Shown one piece after another: positions 16,697 through 25,400 of a DNA stretch of 64,000 nucleotides. Where the stretch lies: positions 115,584 through 179,583 of the forward strand of contig CAWDKH010000023.1 of assembly GCA_963802905.1 (NCBI GenBank), in the 5' to 3' direction. The notes beneath the pieces were generated by a model. The model made no database searches. It was not told where the DNA came from and worked only from the letters and a program-made list of their open reading frames with translations. This DNA comes from DASQFQ01 sp963802905 (GTDB lineage Bacteria > Actinomycetota > Thermoleophilia > Solirubrobacterales > Solirubrobacteraceae). Position numbers and translations under genes: made by a program. Each line of letters begins with the position of its first letter. The first letter of the stretch is position 1.

Positions 16697-18109
16697 TCAG
16701 ACCCCGCTGGCGACCCAGGCGGTGCGCGCCGCCTCGAGCACGTCCTTCGGGCAGTTGCCCTTCTTGCGGTCGACGTGGGCCGGGGTGATGACCTCGCGCT
16801 CCGTGATGTAGGACTCGACTCGCTCAAGGTCGATGCGGGAGCGGCGGAGGTACTCGTAGATGACCTCCGCCTTCGCGTGGCGGCCGCGCGCGGCCTTGAC
16901 TCGCTTGTCGGCCGCCGGCGTCTTCTGCTCGCGGATGTCCTCGTCCGTCCCGTCCTCCCAGGCCCGGATGACGTCCTCCTCGAGCACCTTGCCCTCGAAC
17001 TCGGTCGATCCGCCGTCGAGGGTCTCCAGGTCCGACGGGAGCAGCTCGACGTCCTTGGGGGGCGAGATCCCGCCGGTGACGCAGCTGCCGTCCTTGCACG
17101 CCGCGTTGGCGAGCGAGAGCGCCTTCTGCGCCCGCCGCATCCCAAGCGCGCGGTTGCCCTCCTTCCACTTCGCTGATGGGTCGCGCAGGCCCTCGGGCGA
17201 CGTGAAGGCCTGGACGTTGACGACCTTGTAGCCGCCGGCCATCAGGTCGCCGAGGGCGTCGAGCTCCGCCTTCGGGGTGAGCGCCTTGTTGACCTCGTCG
17301 CTGGAGTACTTGAAGTAGATGTAGCGGTGCTCGGGGAACCGCGCCAGGCCGCCGAGCTTGACCGTCTCCTTCTTCTCCTTCACGTCGGTCTCGCGCACGC
17401 ATTCGTACTCGTAGGGGAAGAGGAGCTCGTCCGCCGGGCACTCCTCCTTCGTCTTGGTCCGGCCGCCGGGCGTCCACTTCCCGGTCACGGTGACGTTCCA
17501 GCCGCCGTCGCGGTCGCCCTTGCCCTCGAGGCCGCCCTCGAACGACCCCTTCGACACCCCGACCTTGCCGCCCGCGGACTTCAGCCCGCTCTTGTCGAAC
17601 GTCAGCGTGACCTCGCCGGTGACCTTCCAGTCGCCGGGGCGCTGGATGTCCCAGTCCACGAACGGCTGGATCTCCGCCGCCGTGATGATCCGCTTGACCT
17701 CGTCCGCGTCGCCGCCGTTGGCGATCCCCTGCGCGAGGTTCTTGAGCACCTCCTTGGCCGCGCCCTGCGGATTGCCGCCGACGCGGATCTCGCCGCGCGT
17801 ACCGCGGCACCAGCTCGCCTTGAGCCAGATCCGGTCCGCGTCGCTGCCCACACCGACCCCGAACTGGCCGCGCTTCTTGACGATCGGCACGGTGCTGCGC
17901 TTGCGCGTGACCTGCCAGCGCGTGCCGTCGCTCATCTGCACCGTGGCGACGTCGCCGTGCGCGCCGTAGCTGGTGATCGTCACCGGCTGCGGCTCGGGCC
18001 CGGCGTCCTCGGTCGGCCACGGCGCCGGCACGGTCTTCGTCGGCTGGCGCATCAGCGAGCGCGTGGCGCGGTTGCCGGCCCGGCGCTGGAGCGCGAGCAC
18101 GGCCGCCAC
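16697..18109 (-). CDS. eCIS-type LQRxAGN-motif protein with OmpA-like domain
   Basis: 470 residues from GTG 18109; the frame stays open to 18199 without a better start. The protein opens MAAVLALQRRAGNRATRSLM, the 'LQR.AGN..V..L' motif found at the N-terminus of many cargo or accessory proteins of extracellular contractile injection systems. A Trp/Gly-rich beta region follows, with a long Lys/Asp-rich section (GEVTLTFDKSGLKSAGGKVG and neighbours). An OmpA-like segment lies at about 262-335 (YIYFKYSSDEVNKAL, KVVNVQAFTSPEG, NRALGMRRAQKAL). The C-terminus is helical and charged. No injection-system structural gene lies in the window. Function unknown; a peptidoglycan-contacting cargo is one reading. 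Confidence 0.6.
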   Translation of the reverse strand: MAAVLALQRRAGNRATRSLMRQPTKTVPAPWPTEDAGPEPQPVTITSYGAHGDVATVQMSDGTRWQVTRKRSTVPIVKKRGQFGVGVGSDADRIWLKASWCRGTRGEIRVGGNPQGAAKEVLKNLAQGIANGGDADEVKRIITAAEIQPFVDWDIQRPGDWKVTGEVTLTFDKSGLKSAGGKVGVSKGSFEGGLEGKGDRDGGWNVTVTGKWTPGGRTKTKEECPADELLFPYEYECVRETDVKEKKETVKLGGLARFPEHRYIYFKYSSDEVNKALTPKAELDALGDLMAGGYKVVNVQAFTSPEGLRDPSAKWKEGNRALGMRRAQKALSLANAACKDGSCVTGGISPPKDVELLPSDLETLDGGSTEFEGKVLEEDVIRAWEDGTDEDIREQKTPAADKRVKAARGRHAKAEVIYEYLRRSRIDLERVESYITEREVITPAHVDRKKGNCPKDVLEAARTAWVASGV

Positions 18110-18224
18110 CTCTGGAGGCGTGCTCGACCCTCGCCGCTGCGTCGGCGGCGCGGAGAGGGAGGACGAACCGGGAGCCCGGGTACGGATCGCCCGACCCTAC
18201 GCCCGCCGCCGCGCGGCTGACAAG

Positions 18225-18240
18225 GGCCGTCCGGACGGCC
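18225..18240. repeat. 16-bp perfect palindrome GGCCGTCCGGACGGCC
   Basis: It lies in the 159-bp gap between the divergent eCIS-type gene and the VanZ-like gene. It could be a dimeric operator or a hairpin. Chance occurrence is not negligible at this GC content. Confidence 0.3.
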
Positions 18241-18268
18241 GTTCGGGCGACCCTGCCAGCATCTCCGG

Positions 18269-18652
18269 ATGCGCCGCTTCGGCCCGCCGCTGCTCCTGAT
18301 GGCGGTGATCTTCTTCTTCAGCGCCCAGCCCGACCTCAACTCGGGCCTCGGCGACTGGGACACGATCGGGCGCAAGCTCATCCACGCGGCGACCTACGGC
18401 GCGCTGTGGTTCCTGTGGTGGCGCGCGCTCGGCTACGGCAACGCCGGGGCGGCGATCGCCATCACGCTGCTCTACGCGGCCAGCGACGAGTTCCACCAGA
18501 CGTTCACCGAAGGCCGCCACGGCACGCCCGTCGACGTCCTGATCGACGCGACCGGCGTGATGATCGCCTACGGCCTGGCTATGCGAGGAAGTCGCGCAGC
18601 ACGGAGACCACGAGCCGGTGGTCCTCCTCCTGCGGAAGCCCGGAGACCGTGA
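18269..18652 (+). CDS. VanZ-like membrane protein
   Basis: 127 residues. VanZ-like proteins are small multi-span proteins, some giving teicoplanin tolerance. Helices: FGPPLLLMAVIFFFSA, IHAATYGALWFLWWRAL and AAIAITLLYAASDEF. The family motif SDEFHQTFTEGRHGTPVDVLID (split over two stretches) is complete and is followed by ATGVMIAYGLA. The last 25 residues (RGSRAARRPRAGG and on) are antisense to the end of the UPF0303 gene (74 bp overlap) and look unlike the family, so the true end may be earlier. Confidence 0.85.
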   Translation: MRRFGPPLLLMAVIFFFSAQPDLNSGLGDWDTIGRKLIHAATYGALWFLWWRALGYGNAGAAIAITLLYAASDEFHQTFTEGRHGTPVDVLIDATGVMIAYGLAMRGSRAARRPRAGGPPPAEARRP

Positions 18653-19022
18653 CGGTCCCGACCACGCCGACGCCGCGCACGCGCACCGGGAACGCGCCGC
18701 CGTGGGCGGCGAACTCGCGCTCGTCGAGCAGGTAACGCGCGTTGAACTCGCCCTCCGAGGACACGCCCATGTAGTACGAGGAGTGCCCGAAGCGCCGCAC
18801 GACGCGGTTCTTGCGCTCGATCCAGGCGTCGTTGTCGGCAGCAGAGCCCGCCAGTGCGGCATGGAACAGCCGCTGCTCGCCGCGTGAGATGTCGATCGCC
18901 ACGGGCAACCCCTGGGCCGCCTCGACCAGGGCACAGCCCAGCGCCCAGGCGTCGTCGTTCGTGAAGGAGCCGAACTGCAGCTCCTCCTCCTGCGCGAGGA
19001 GCTCCTCGCTAGAGCCAGCCAC
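18579..19022 (-). CDS. UPF0303 / HbpS-like (GlcG family) protein
   Basis: 147 residues. The UPF0303 (PF03928) pattern is clear: LQFGSFTNDDAWALGCALVE, PVAIDISRGEQRLFHAALAG, DNDAWIERKNRVVRRFGHSS, AAHGGAFPVRVRGVGVVGTV and VSGLPQEEDHRLVVSVLRDF. HbpS-type relatives bind haem or sense redox; UPF0303 proteins have no proven role. The start is GTG 19022, so the first 14 bases overlap the end of the HDOD-LuxR gene (GTGGCTGGCTCTAG), which points to translational coupling. Confidence 0.85.
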   Translation of the reverse strand: MAGSSEELLAQEEELQFGSFTNDDAWALGCALVEAAQGLPVAIDISRGEQRLFHAALAGSAADNDAWIERKNRVVRRFGHSSYYMGVSSEGEFNARYLLDEREFAAHGGAFPVRVRGVGVVGTVTVSGLPQEEDHRLVVSVLRDFLA

Positions 19023-20160
19023 GCTCCGTCGCGTGCAGCACGGCTTGGGCGCGGTCGACCGCACCGAGCTTGCCGTAGATGTTGTGGAGGTGCGTACGCA
19101 CCGTGCTCGTGCTGAGCGAGAGCTCGTGAGCGATCTGCTTGTAGACGAAGCCCTTGGCGAGGCGCTTGAGGACCTCGAGCTCGCGGTTGGAGAGCGGGCA
19201 CGGCTCGACCGAGCGCGGGCGCTCCGAGGTCGGATAGGGCAGGTCGTAGAGGACCGAGCGCAGCTCGGCGGGGCCGAAGCCGACGGCGCGGGCGGAGCGC
19301 AGCAGCTCGACGCTCGAGACCGGCAGGCCCTGGGAGTAGTGGGCGAGCATGTCGGCGAGGCGCACGAAGGCGGCGTCGCCGGCGGCATCGTCAGAGTGAT
19401 GGCGCTCGATCGCGGAGGCGATCGACTTGGGCAAGTTCCAGCGCCGGGTCAGCACGCCGCCGACCAGCGCGTGGTCGACGCCGAGCTCGCGGCGCTCGTA
19501 GTGCAGGCGCTCCTCGGGCGTGCGGGCGGGGCCGTGGACCTGCTTGGGGTAGCCCGGGTAGGCGTGCATGAGCACGAGCTTGCCGACGTCGTGCAGCAGC
19601 GCGGTGACCAGCAGGCGGTCGCGATGCGGGTAGCCGGCCTGAGCCGCGAGGCGGTCGGCGGCACGCTGGACGGAGACGGCGTGGAGGCGGAAGCGCTCGG
19701 GCGCGGCGTCCCATGTCTTGCCGCGCTCGAAGAACTCGAAGGTCTCGGCGGAGGCGGCGAGCTGCTGCACCGCTTCGGGCGAGAGCACCTCGACGGCGGT
19801 GACGACGTTGTCGACCTGGCCGCGCTTGGGGCCCTCGATGCTGTTGGCGAGCCGCAGGACGGCGATCACCAGCGCGACGTCGGACTCGATCGCAGCGACG
19901 ACCTCGCTGACCGAGGGACGCTCCTCGGCGATCAGGGCCAGCAGGCGGTTGCGCGACTCGGCGAGCGCGGGGAACAGCTCGAGCGCCTCGAACGCCGCCG
20001 TCAGGCGCTTGCCGTGACCCTCGTTGTGCGGGCGCCCGACGACGCTGGCCGGTGTGACCGGCCGCGGGCGCGCGCGGGGGGTCGCGCGCAGCGCGGAGAG
20101 GGCGGGGGGCGTCATCGTGGGTGAGTCGTCAGTCAGATCGGGGGGATCGGAAGCAGGCAT
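19009..20160 (-). CDS. HDOD-domain / LuxR-HTH fusion regulator
   Basis: 383 residues from ATG 20160. An HDOD module lies at about 50-260: ALELFPALAESRNRLLALI, VSEVVAAIESDVALVIAVLR, LANSIEG, VQRAADRLAAQAGYPHRD and LLVTALLHDVGKLVLMHAYP with the HD pair at 190-191, then LGVDHALVGGVLTRRWNLPK and AIERHH. The C-terminus (321-383) is a LuxR HTH: LSNRELEVLKRLAKGFVYKQ, IAHELSLSTSTVRTHLHN, and IYGKLGAVDRAQAV. HDOD domains are signalling relatives of HD phosphodiesterases, here joined directly to DNA binding. It lies 13 bp after gltX and overlaps the UPF0303 gene. Confidence 0.88.
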   Translation of the reverse strand: MPASDPPDLTDDSPTMTPPALSALRATPRARPRPVTPASVVGRPHNEGHGKRLTAAFEALELFPALAESRNRLLALIAEERPSVSEVVAAIESDVALVIAVLRLANSIEGPKRGQVDNVVTAVEVLSPEAVQQLAASAETFEFFERGKTWDAAPERFRLHAVSVQRAADRLAAQAGYPHRDRLLVTALLHDVGKLVLMHAYPGYPKQVHGPARTPEERLHYERRELGVDHALVGGVLTRRWNLPKSIASAIERHHSDDAAGDAAFVRLADMLAHYSQGLPVSSVELLRSARAVGFGPAELRSVLYDLPYPTSERPRSVEPCPLSNRELEVLKRLAKGFVYKQIAHELSLSTSTVRTHLHNIYGKLGAVDRAQAVLHATERGWL

Positions 20161-20173
20161 CAACAGCCAGCCT

Positions 20174-21526
20174 TCAGCCGGTATCGGCAGCCGTGGACAT
20201 ACGGTTGAGGACATCGTCGATCCGGCGCAAGGATTCGTCCCTCCCGAGGAGCCTCAGCGTCTCGAAAATGCCGGGTGACACGGTGGTTCCGGCCAGTGCG
20301 ACGCGGATCGGCTGGAAGACCTGCCGCGGCTTCGCCCCCAAGCGCTCCAACACGGCCTGCAGCGCGGTTTCCAGGGCTTCGTCGGTCCACGGCTCCTCCA
20401 CCTCGGCGAGCGCTGTGCGCGCCTGCTCGAGCCGCCCCAGCGCCTCCGGCGAGCCCAGAATCTTCTCCCGTGCCGCCGCATCGTCGACCGGCCCGTCGAA
20501 GAAAAATCCCGCCAGCGGCCAGAAATCGGACAGCGTCGAGATCTTCTCCTGCGAGATCTCGACCGCGCCGCGCAGCCCTTCGCGCCCCGTCAGCGTCTCC
20601 AGCCGGGCGGTCAGGTCGTCGACGCCGAGCTCGCGCAGGTAGCGGCCGTTGATGTGGCGCAGCTTCTGCTCGTCGAACACCGCCGGCGATTTCGACACGC
20701 GCTCGAGCGAGAACGCCTCGATCAACTCCTCGGTATTGAAGAACTCCTGCGATTCCTCGGTGCCCCATCCCAGCAATGCAACGTAGTTCCGGACGGCCTC
20801 CGGTAGATACCCGCGATCGCGAAGTTCCTGCACAGAGGCGGCTCCGTGGCGCTTGGAGAGCTTCTTGCCGTCGGGCCCGTGGAGCAGCGGGACGTGCGCG
20901 TAGAGCGGCACCTCCGCCCCCATCGCCTGCAGGATCAGCATCTGCTTCGGCGTGTTGGAGTAGTGGTCGGCGCCGCGCACGACGTGGGTGACGCCCATGT
21001 CGAGGTCGTCGACCACGACCGCGAGGTGGTAGACGGGCGAGTCGTCGGCGCGGGCGATCACGAGGTCGTCCTGGAGCGCGTTCTCGAACGCCGACTCGCC
21101 GCGGATGACGTCCTTGACGACCGTGGTGCCCTCGTCGGCCACGCGCAGGCGCACGGCCCCCTCCCCCTCGTCCTCGCCGCGGAACCCGCGGTTGCCGTGC
21201 TGCTCGTGCCAGGCGTCGATCTGCTCGCGCCCGGCGGTGGAGCGGTAAGCGCGCCCGCCGTCGAGCAGTTGCTGCACGACCTCGGCGTGGCGCTCCTGGC
21301 GCTGGGACTGGAAGACCGCGTCGCCGTCGTGGTCGAGCCCGAGCCAGGCGAGCGCCTCGAAGATCTGCTCGACGTTCTCGGGCGTCGAGCGCTCGCGGTC
21401 GGTGTCCTCGATACGCAGGAGGAACTCGCCGCCGTGGCGGCGGGCGAGCAGCCAGTTGTACAGTGCCGTCCGCGCACCCCCGATGTGCAGGGCGCCCGTC
21501 GGCGAGGGAGCGAATCGCACACGCAT
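20174..21526 (-). CDS. gltX: Glutamyl-tRNA synthetase
   Basis: 450 residues. It charges tRNA-Glu (and possibly tRNA-Gln before amidation). Class I signatures: HIGH-type PSPTGALHIGG (8-17), IEDTDRERS (39-47), KMSKS-type GPDGKKLSKRHG (217-228), VRGADHYSNTPKQ. The C-terminal anticodon domain ends with SPGIFETLRLLGRDESLRR. The ATG at 21526 has no clear ribosome site, so a leaderless or short-leader mRNA is possible; the gap to the divergent nfo is only 40 bp. The gene leads the gltX / HDOD-LuxR / UPF0303 run. Confidence 0.95.
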   Translation of the reverse strand: MRVRFAPSPTGALHIGGARTALYNWLLARRHGGEFLLRIEDTDRERSTPENVEQIFEALAWLGLDHDGDAVFQSQRQERHAEVVQQLLDGGRAYRSTAGREQIDAWHEQHGNRGFRGEDEGEGAVRLRVADEGTTVVKDVIRGESAFENALQDDLVIARADDSPVYHLAVVVDDLDMGVTHVVRGADHYSNTPKQMLILQAMGAEVPLYAHVPLLHGPDGKKLSKRHGAASVQELRDRGYLPEAVRNYVALLGWGTEESQEFFNTEELIEAFSLERVSKSPAVFDEQKLRHINGRYLRELGVDDLTARLETLTGREGLRGAVEISQEKISTLSDFWPLAGFFFDGPVDDAAAREKILGSPEALGRLEQARTALAEVEEPWTDEALETALQAVLERLGAKPRQVFQPIRVALAGTTVSPGIFETLRLLGRDESLRRIDDVLNRMSTAADTG

Positions 21527-21566
21527 CTGGACACAGTTTGGCATGCGGTGCGGGCGTCCAGATTCC

Positions 21567-22436
21567 ATGCTCATCGGTGCACACGTCTCCCCCGCCGGCG
21601 GTCCCGCGAATGCGGTGCAACGCGGCGTGGAGCGCGGCTGCCGGTCGATCCAGTTCTTCAACCAGAGCCCGCGGGCGTGGAAGCCCCGCGTCTACTCCGA
21701 CGAAGAGGTCGCGGCCTTCCACGAGGCGATCGAGGCCTCGGAGGTCGACGCGGTCCTCATCCACGCCGTCTACCTCCTCAATTGCGCGTCCGAGGATCGG
21801 GAGATCCGCGACAAGTCGCTCACCGCGCTGACCGCCGCACTGCGGGCCGGCGACGCGCTGGGCGCGGTCGGGGTCGTGCTGCACCCGGGCTCGGCGCTGA
21901 AGGGCGGCGGGCCGGTGGACGAGGCGATCACGCGCGCCTCGGAGACGATCGCCGAGGCGCTCGCGGAGTCGGAGAACTGCGTGCTGCACCTCGAGGACAC
22001 GGCGGGCGCCGGGGGCACGCTCGGCCGCTCCTTCGAGGAGCTCGCGAGCCTGATCGAGCAGGCCGGCGGCGGCAAGCGGCTCGGCGTCTGCCTCGACTCC
22101 TGCCACCTGCTGGCGTCCGGCTACGACGTGCGCACCACCGAGAGCCTGGCCGGCGTGGTCGACGACTTCGACGCGATCGTCGGCCTCGACCGCCTCGCCT
22201 CGCTGCACTTCAACGACTCGGCCACCCCTCTCGGCTCCAACGTCGACCGCCACGCGCCGCCGGGCGAAGGCTGCATCGGCCGCGAGGGCTGCGCGGCGTT
22301 CCTCTCGGAGCCGCGGTTCGAGGGGATGCCGGTGATCCTCGAGGGCCCCGGGATGGAGGGCAAGGGGATCATCCCGGAGGACATCGCGTTCGCGGGCACG
22401 ATGCGCGACGAGGGTCGCGCCGCCCGCAAGGGCTGA
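21567..22436 (+). CDS. nfo: Endonuclease IV (apurinic/apyrimidinic)
   Basis: 289 residues, TIM-barrel with three metal ions, repairing abasic sites. Typical blocks: IGAHVSPAGGPANAVQRGVE, SIQFFNQSPRAWKPR, VLIHAVYLLNCAS, VVLHPGSALKGGG, VLHLEDTAGAGGTLG, GVCLDSCHLLASGYD, LHFNDSATPLGSNVDRHAPP, IGREG and MPVILEGPGMEG. The metal ligands (His in IGAHVS, His in LIHAV, His in LHPG, Glu in LHLEDT, Asp/His in CLDSCH, Asp in HFND, Glu in ILEGP) are all present. It is divergent from gltX and its stop abuts the stop of giant gene 1. Confidence 0.93.
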   Translation: MLIGAHVSPAGGPANAVQRGVERGCRSIQFFNQSPRAWKPRVYSDEEVAAFHEAIEASEVDAVLIHAVYLLNCASEDREIRDKSLTALTAALRAGDALGAVGVVLHPGSALKGGGPVDEAITRASETIAEALAESENCVLHLEDTAGAGGTLGRSFEELASLIEQAGGGKRLGVCLDSCHLLASGYDVRTTESLAGVVDDFDAIVGLDRLASLHFNDSATPLGSNVDRHAPPGEGCIGREGCAAFLSEPRFEGMPVILEGPGMEGKGIIPEDIAFAGTMRDEGRAARKG

Positions 22437-25400
22437 CTACCGCTTCAGCGTCACCTTCTTCACGAGCGGCGCGCCTGCGTTGCCTGCGTCGTCAGTGGCC
22501 ACCCCGCGCACGGTCAGCTTCACCGAGCGCGCCTTCTTGAGCGCCTTCTTGGCCTTGGCGGTGAGCTTGACCTTGAGCTGGCCGGAGCCGTCGAGCGAGC
22601 GGCTCAGCTTGCCGATCACGGTCGCCTTCCTGCCGAGCTTGAGCTTCTTCGCGGTCGCCTTGTCGACGACGAGCTGGATCGACAGCGTGCAGTGCTCGCT
22701 GCAGGTGGCGCGCAGGACGAGGCCCTTGCTCAGCACGGCCTTGAGCTTCTGCTTTGCCGCCGTGATCGAGGCCGTCGGCGGGCTCGTGTCGCTCCCGCCG
22801 CCGCCGTTGCCGCCACCGCCGCCGTTCCCGCCGCCGCCACCGCCGTTGCCGCCCCCGTCGGGCGTCTTGGTGATCGAGACGGTCTTGGTCGCGGTGGCCG
22901 TCTGGCCCTCGTCATCCTTCGCCCGCACGGTGACCGTGTGGGTGCCGACCGCGTCGAAGCGGCGCGACAGCGTCCTCGACGTCCCGGTCTGCACGACGCT
23001 GCCGTCGACCGTGAACTGGTACTCGCCGATCGTGCCGCCGTCGGGGTCCGTCGCCGAGGCGGTGAAGCCCAGCGTGGCGCCCTGCACCGCGGAGGCGCGG
23101 TCGACCGCCAGCGTGACCGTCGGCGGCGCCTTGACCGTGAGGCTCACCGTCACCGGGCTCGACTGCAGGTCGCCGTCCGACGCGCGGTAGGTGAACGAGT
23201 CGGCGCCGCCGTAGCCGGCGCTCGACGTGTAGGTCACCTTCTTCGTGCCCTGGTCGATGCTGCCCAGCGTGCCGTGCGAGGGGCCGGCGACCTTCTCCAG
23301 CGTGAGCGCGTCACCGTCGGGATCCGAGCATGCGAGCTGCAGCTCGGTCGCGGTCGCGGTGACCACCGTCTTCGTCACCGCCTGGCACGAGGGGGACGTG
23401 TTCGGCGGCGCGACCACCGTGATCGAGACCGTCGCGGACGGCGAGATCGCCGTCCCGTCGGTCGCGCGGTAGGTGAACGAGTCGGGCCCGGAGTAGCCGG
23501 CGGTCGGCGTGTAGGTGACCTTCTTCGTCCCCTGGTTGATCGTGCCGAGCGTGCCGTGCGACGGGCCGGCGACCTTCTCGAGCGTGATCGCGTCGCCCTC
23601 CGGATCGGTGCAGGACAGCGTCACGTCGGCCGCGGTGCCGCGCGGCGTGCTCACCGTGACCGGATCGCAGGCCGGCGGGCGCGTGATCGTGATCGAGACC
23701 GTCGCCAGGGCCGAGTCGCCGTCGCCGTCGTTGGCCTTGTAGGTGAACGAGTCGGCCCCGAACTCGCCGGCGTTCGGCGTGTAGGTGACCGAGGTGCCGG
23801 AGATCGCGCCCAGCGTGCCCTTCGTCGGGTTGCCGACCTTCGAGAGCGTCAGCGAGTCACCGTCGGCATCCGTGCAGGTCAGCGTCACCGAGACCGGCGA
23901 GCCGACCGCGGTCTTGCGCGAGGCGTCCGAGCACGTCGGCGCCCGCGAGATCGTGATCGTCACCGTCGCGTTCGCGGAGTCGCCCGTGCCGTCGTTGGCC
24001 TTGTACGTGAACGTGTCGGTCCCGAAGGCGCCCGCGTTCGGCGTGTAGAGCACCGAGCCGCCCGAGATCGCGCCGAGCGTGCCCTTCGCCGGGGCGTTGA
24101 CGATCGATCGCGTCAGCGTGTCGCCATCAGCGTCGGTGCAGGCGAGCGGCACCGAGACCGCGGTCGCGGTGCGGGTGCGCCGCGCGACGTTGTCGCAGGC
24201 CGGCGGCCGCGTGATCGTGATCGTCACGGTGGCCGGCGCCGATTCGGCGGTGCCGTCGGAGGCCTTGTACGTGAACGTGTCCTGCCCGGAGGTGCCGGCG
24301 TTCGCCGTGTAGGTGACCGCGCCGCCCGAGATCGCGCCGAGCGTGCCCTTCGTGGGATCGGTGACCTTCGACAGCGTCAGGCTGTCGGCGTCGGGATCCG
24401 TGCAGGTCAGCGGCACCGAGACGCTCGAACCCGCGCGCACGCCGCGCGCCACGTCCTGGCAGGACGGGGCCCGGGTGATCGTGATGTTGGCCGTCGCGCC
24501 CGCGGAGTCGGCGGTGCCGTCGCTCGCCTTGTAGGTAAACGAGTCGGCCCCGAACTCGCCGGCGCTCGGCGTGTAGGTGATCGCGTTGCCCACCGGCGAG
24601 CCGAGCGTGCCCTTCGACGGGTCCGTCAGCTTCGAGAACGTCAGCGTGTCCCCGTCCGGATCGGTGCACGAGAGCGGCACCTGGACCGCGGTGCCGACCT
24701 TCGTCCTCACCGAGACCGTGGAGCACGTCGGCGCCCGCGTGATCGTGATGCTGACGGTCGCGGCCGCCGACTCGGCCGTGCCGTCGCTCGCCTTGTACGT
24801 GAACGAGTCGGCCCCAAACTCGCCGGCGTTCGGCGTGTACGTGACCGAGCCGCCGAGATGGCGCCCAGCGTGCCCTTCGACGGGTTGGCCACCTTCGAGA
24901 GCGTCAACGCGTCACCGTCGGGATCCGTGCAGGACAGCGGGACGGAAACGGCCGTGTTGACCTTCGTCTTGCGCGACACGGCGTCGCACGTCGGCGGGCG
25001 CGTGACCGCGAGCGACACCGTCGCGGCGGGCGAGTCGGCGGCACCGTCGCTCGCCTTGTACGTGAACGAGTCGGCGCCGAAGTAGCCCGCCGTCGGTGTG
25101 TAGGTCACCGAGCTGCCGGAGATCGCACCCAGCGACCCGTGCGCCGGGTCCGTGACCTTCGACAGCGTCAGCGAGTCACCGTCCGGATCCGTGCAGGACA
25201 GCGGCACGGAGACCGCGACGCCGACCGCCGTCTTGCGCGACACGTCGGCGCAGCTCGGCGCCCGCGTGACGGTGATGCTCGCCGTCGCCGGGGCCGACTC
25301 GGCGGTGCCGTCGCTCGCCTTGAACGTGAACGAGTCGGCGCCGAAGTAGTCCGCCGTCGGCGTATAGCTGACCGCGCCGCCGGAGATCGTGCCGAGCGTG

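Noticed and set aside
18652..18735. Longer alternative frame extending past the VanZ-like gene
   Set aside because: It is antisense to the well-supported UPF0303 gene and not similar to VanZ proteins.
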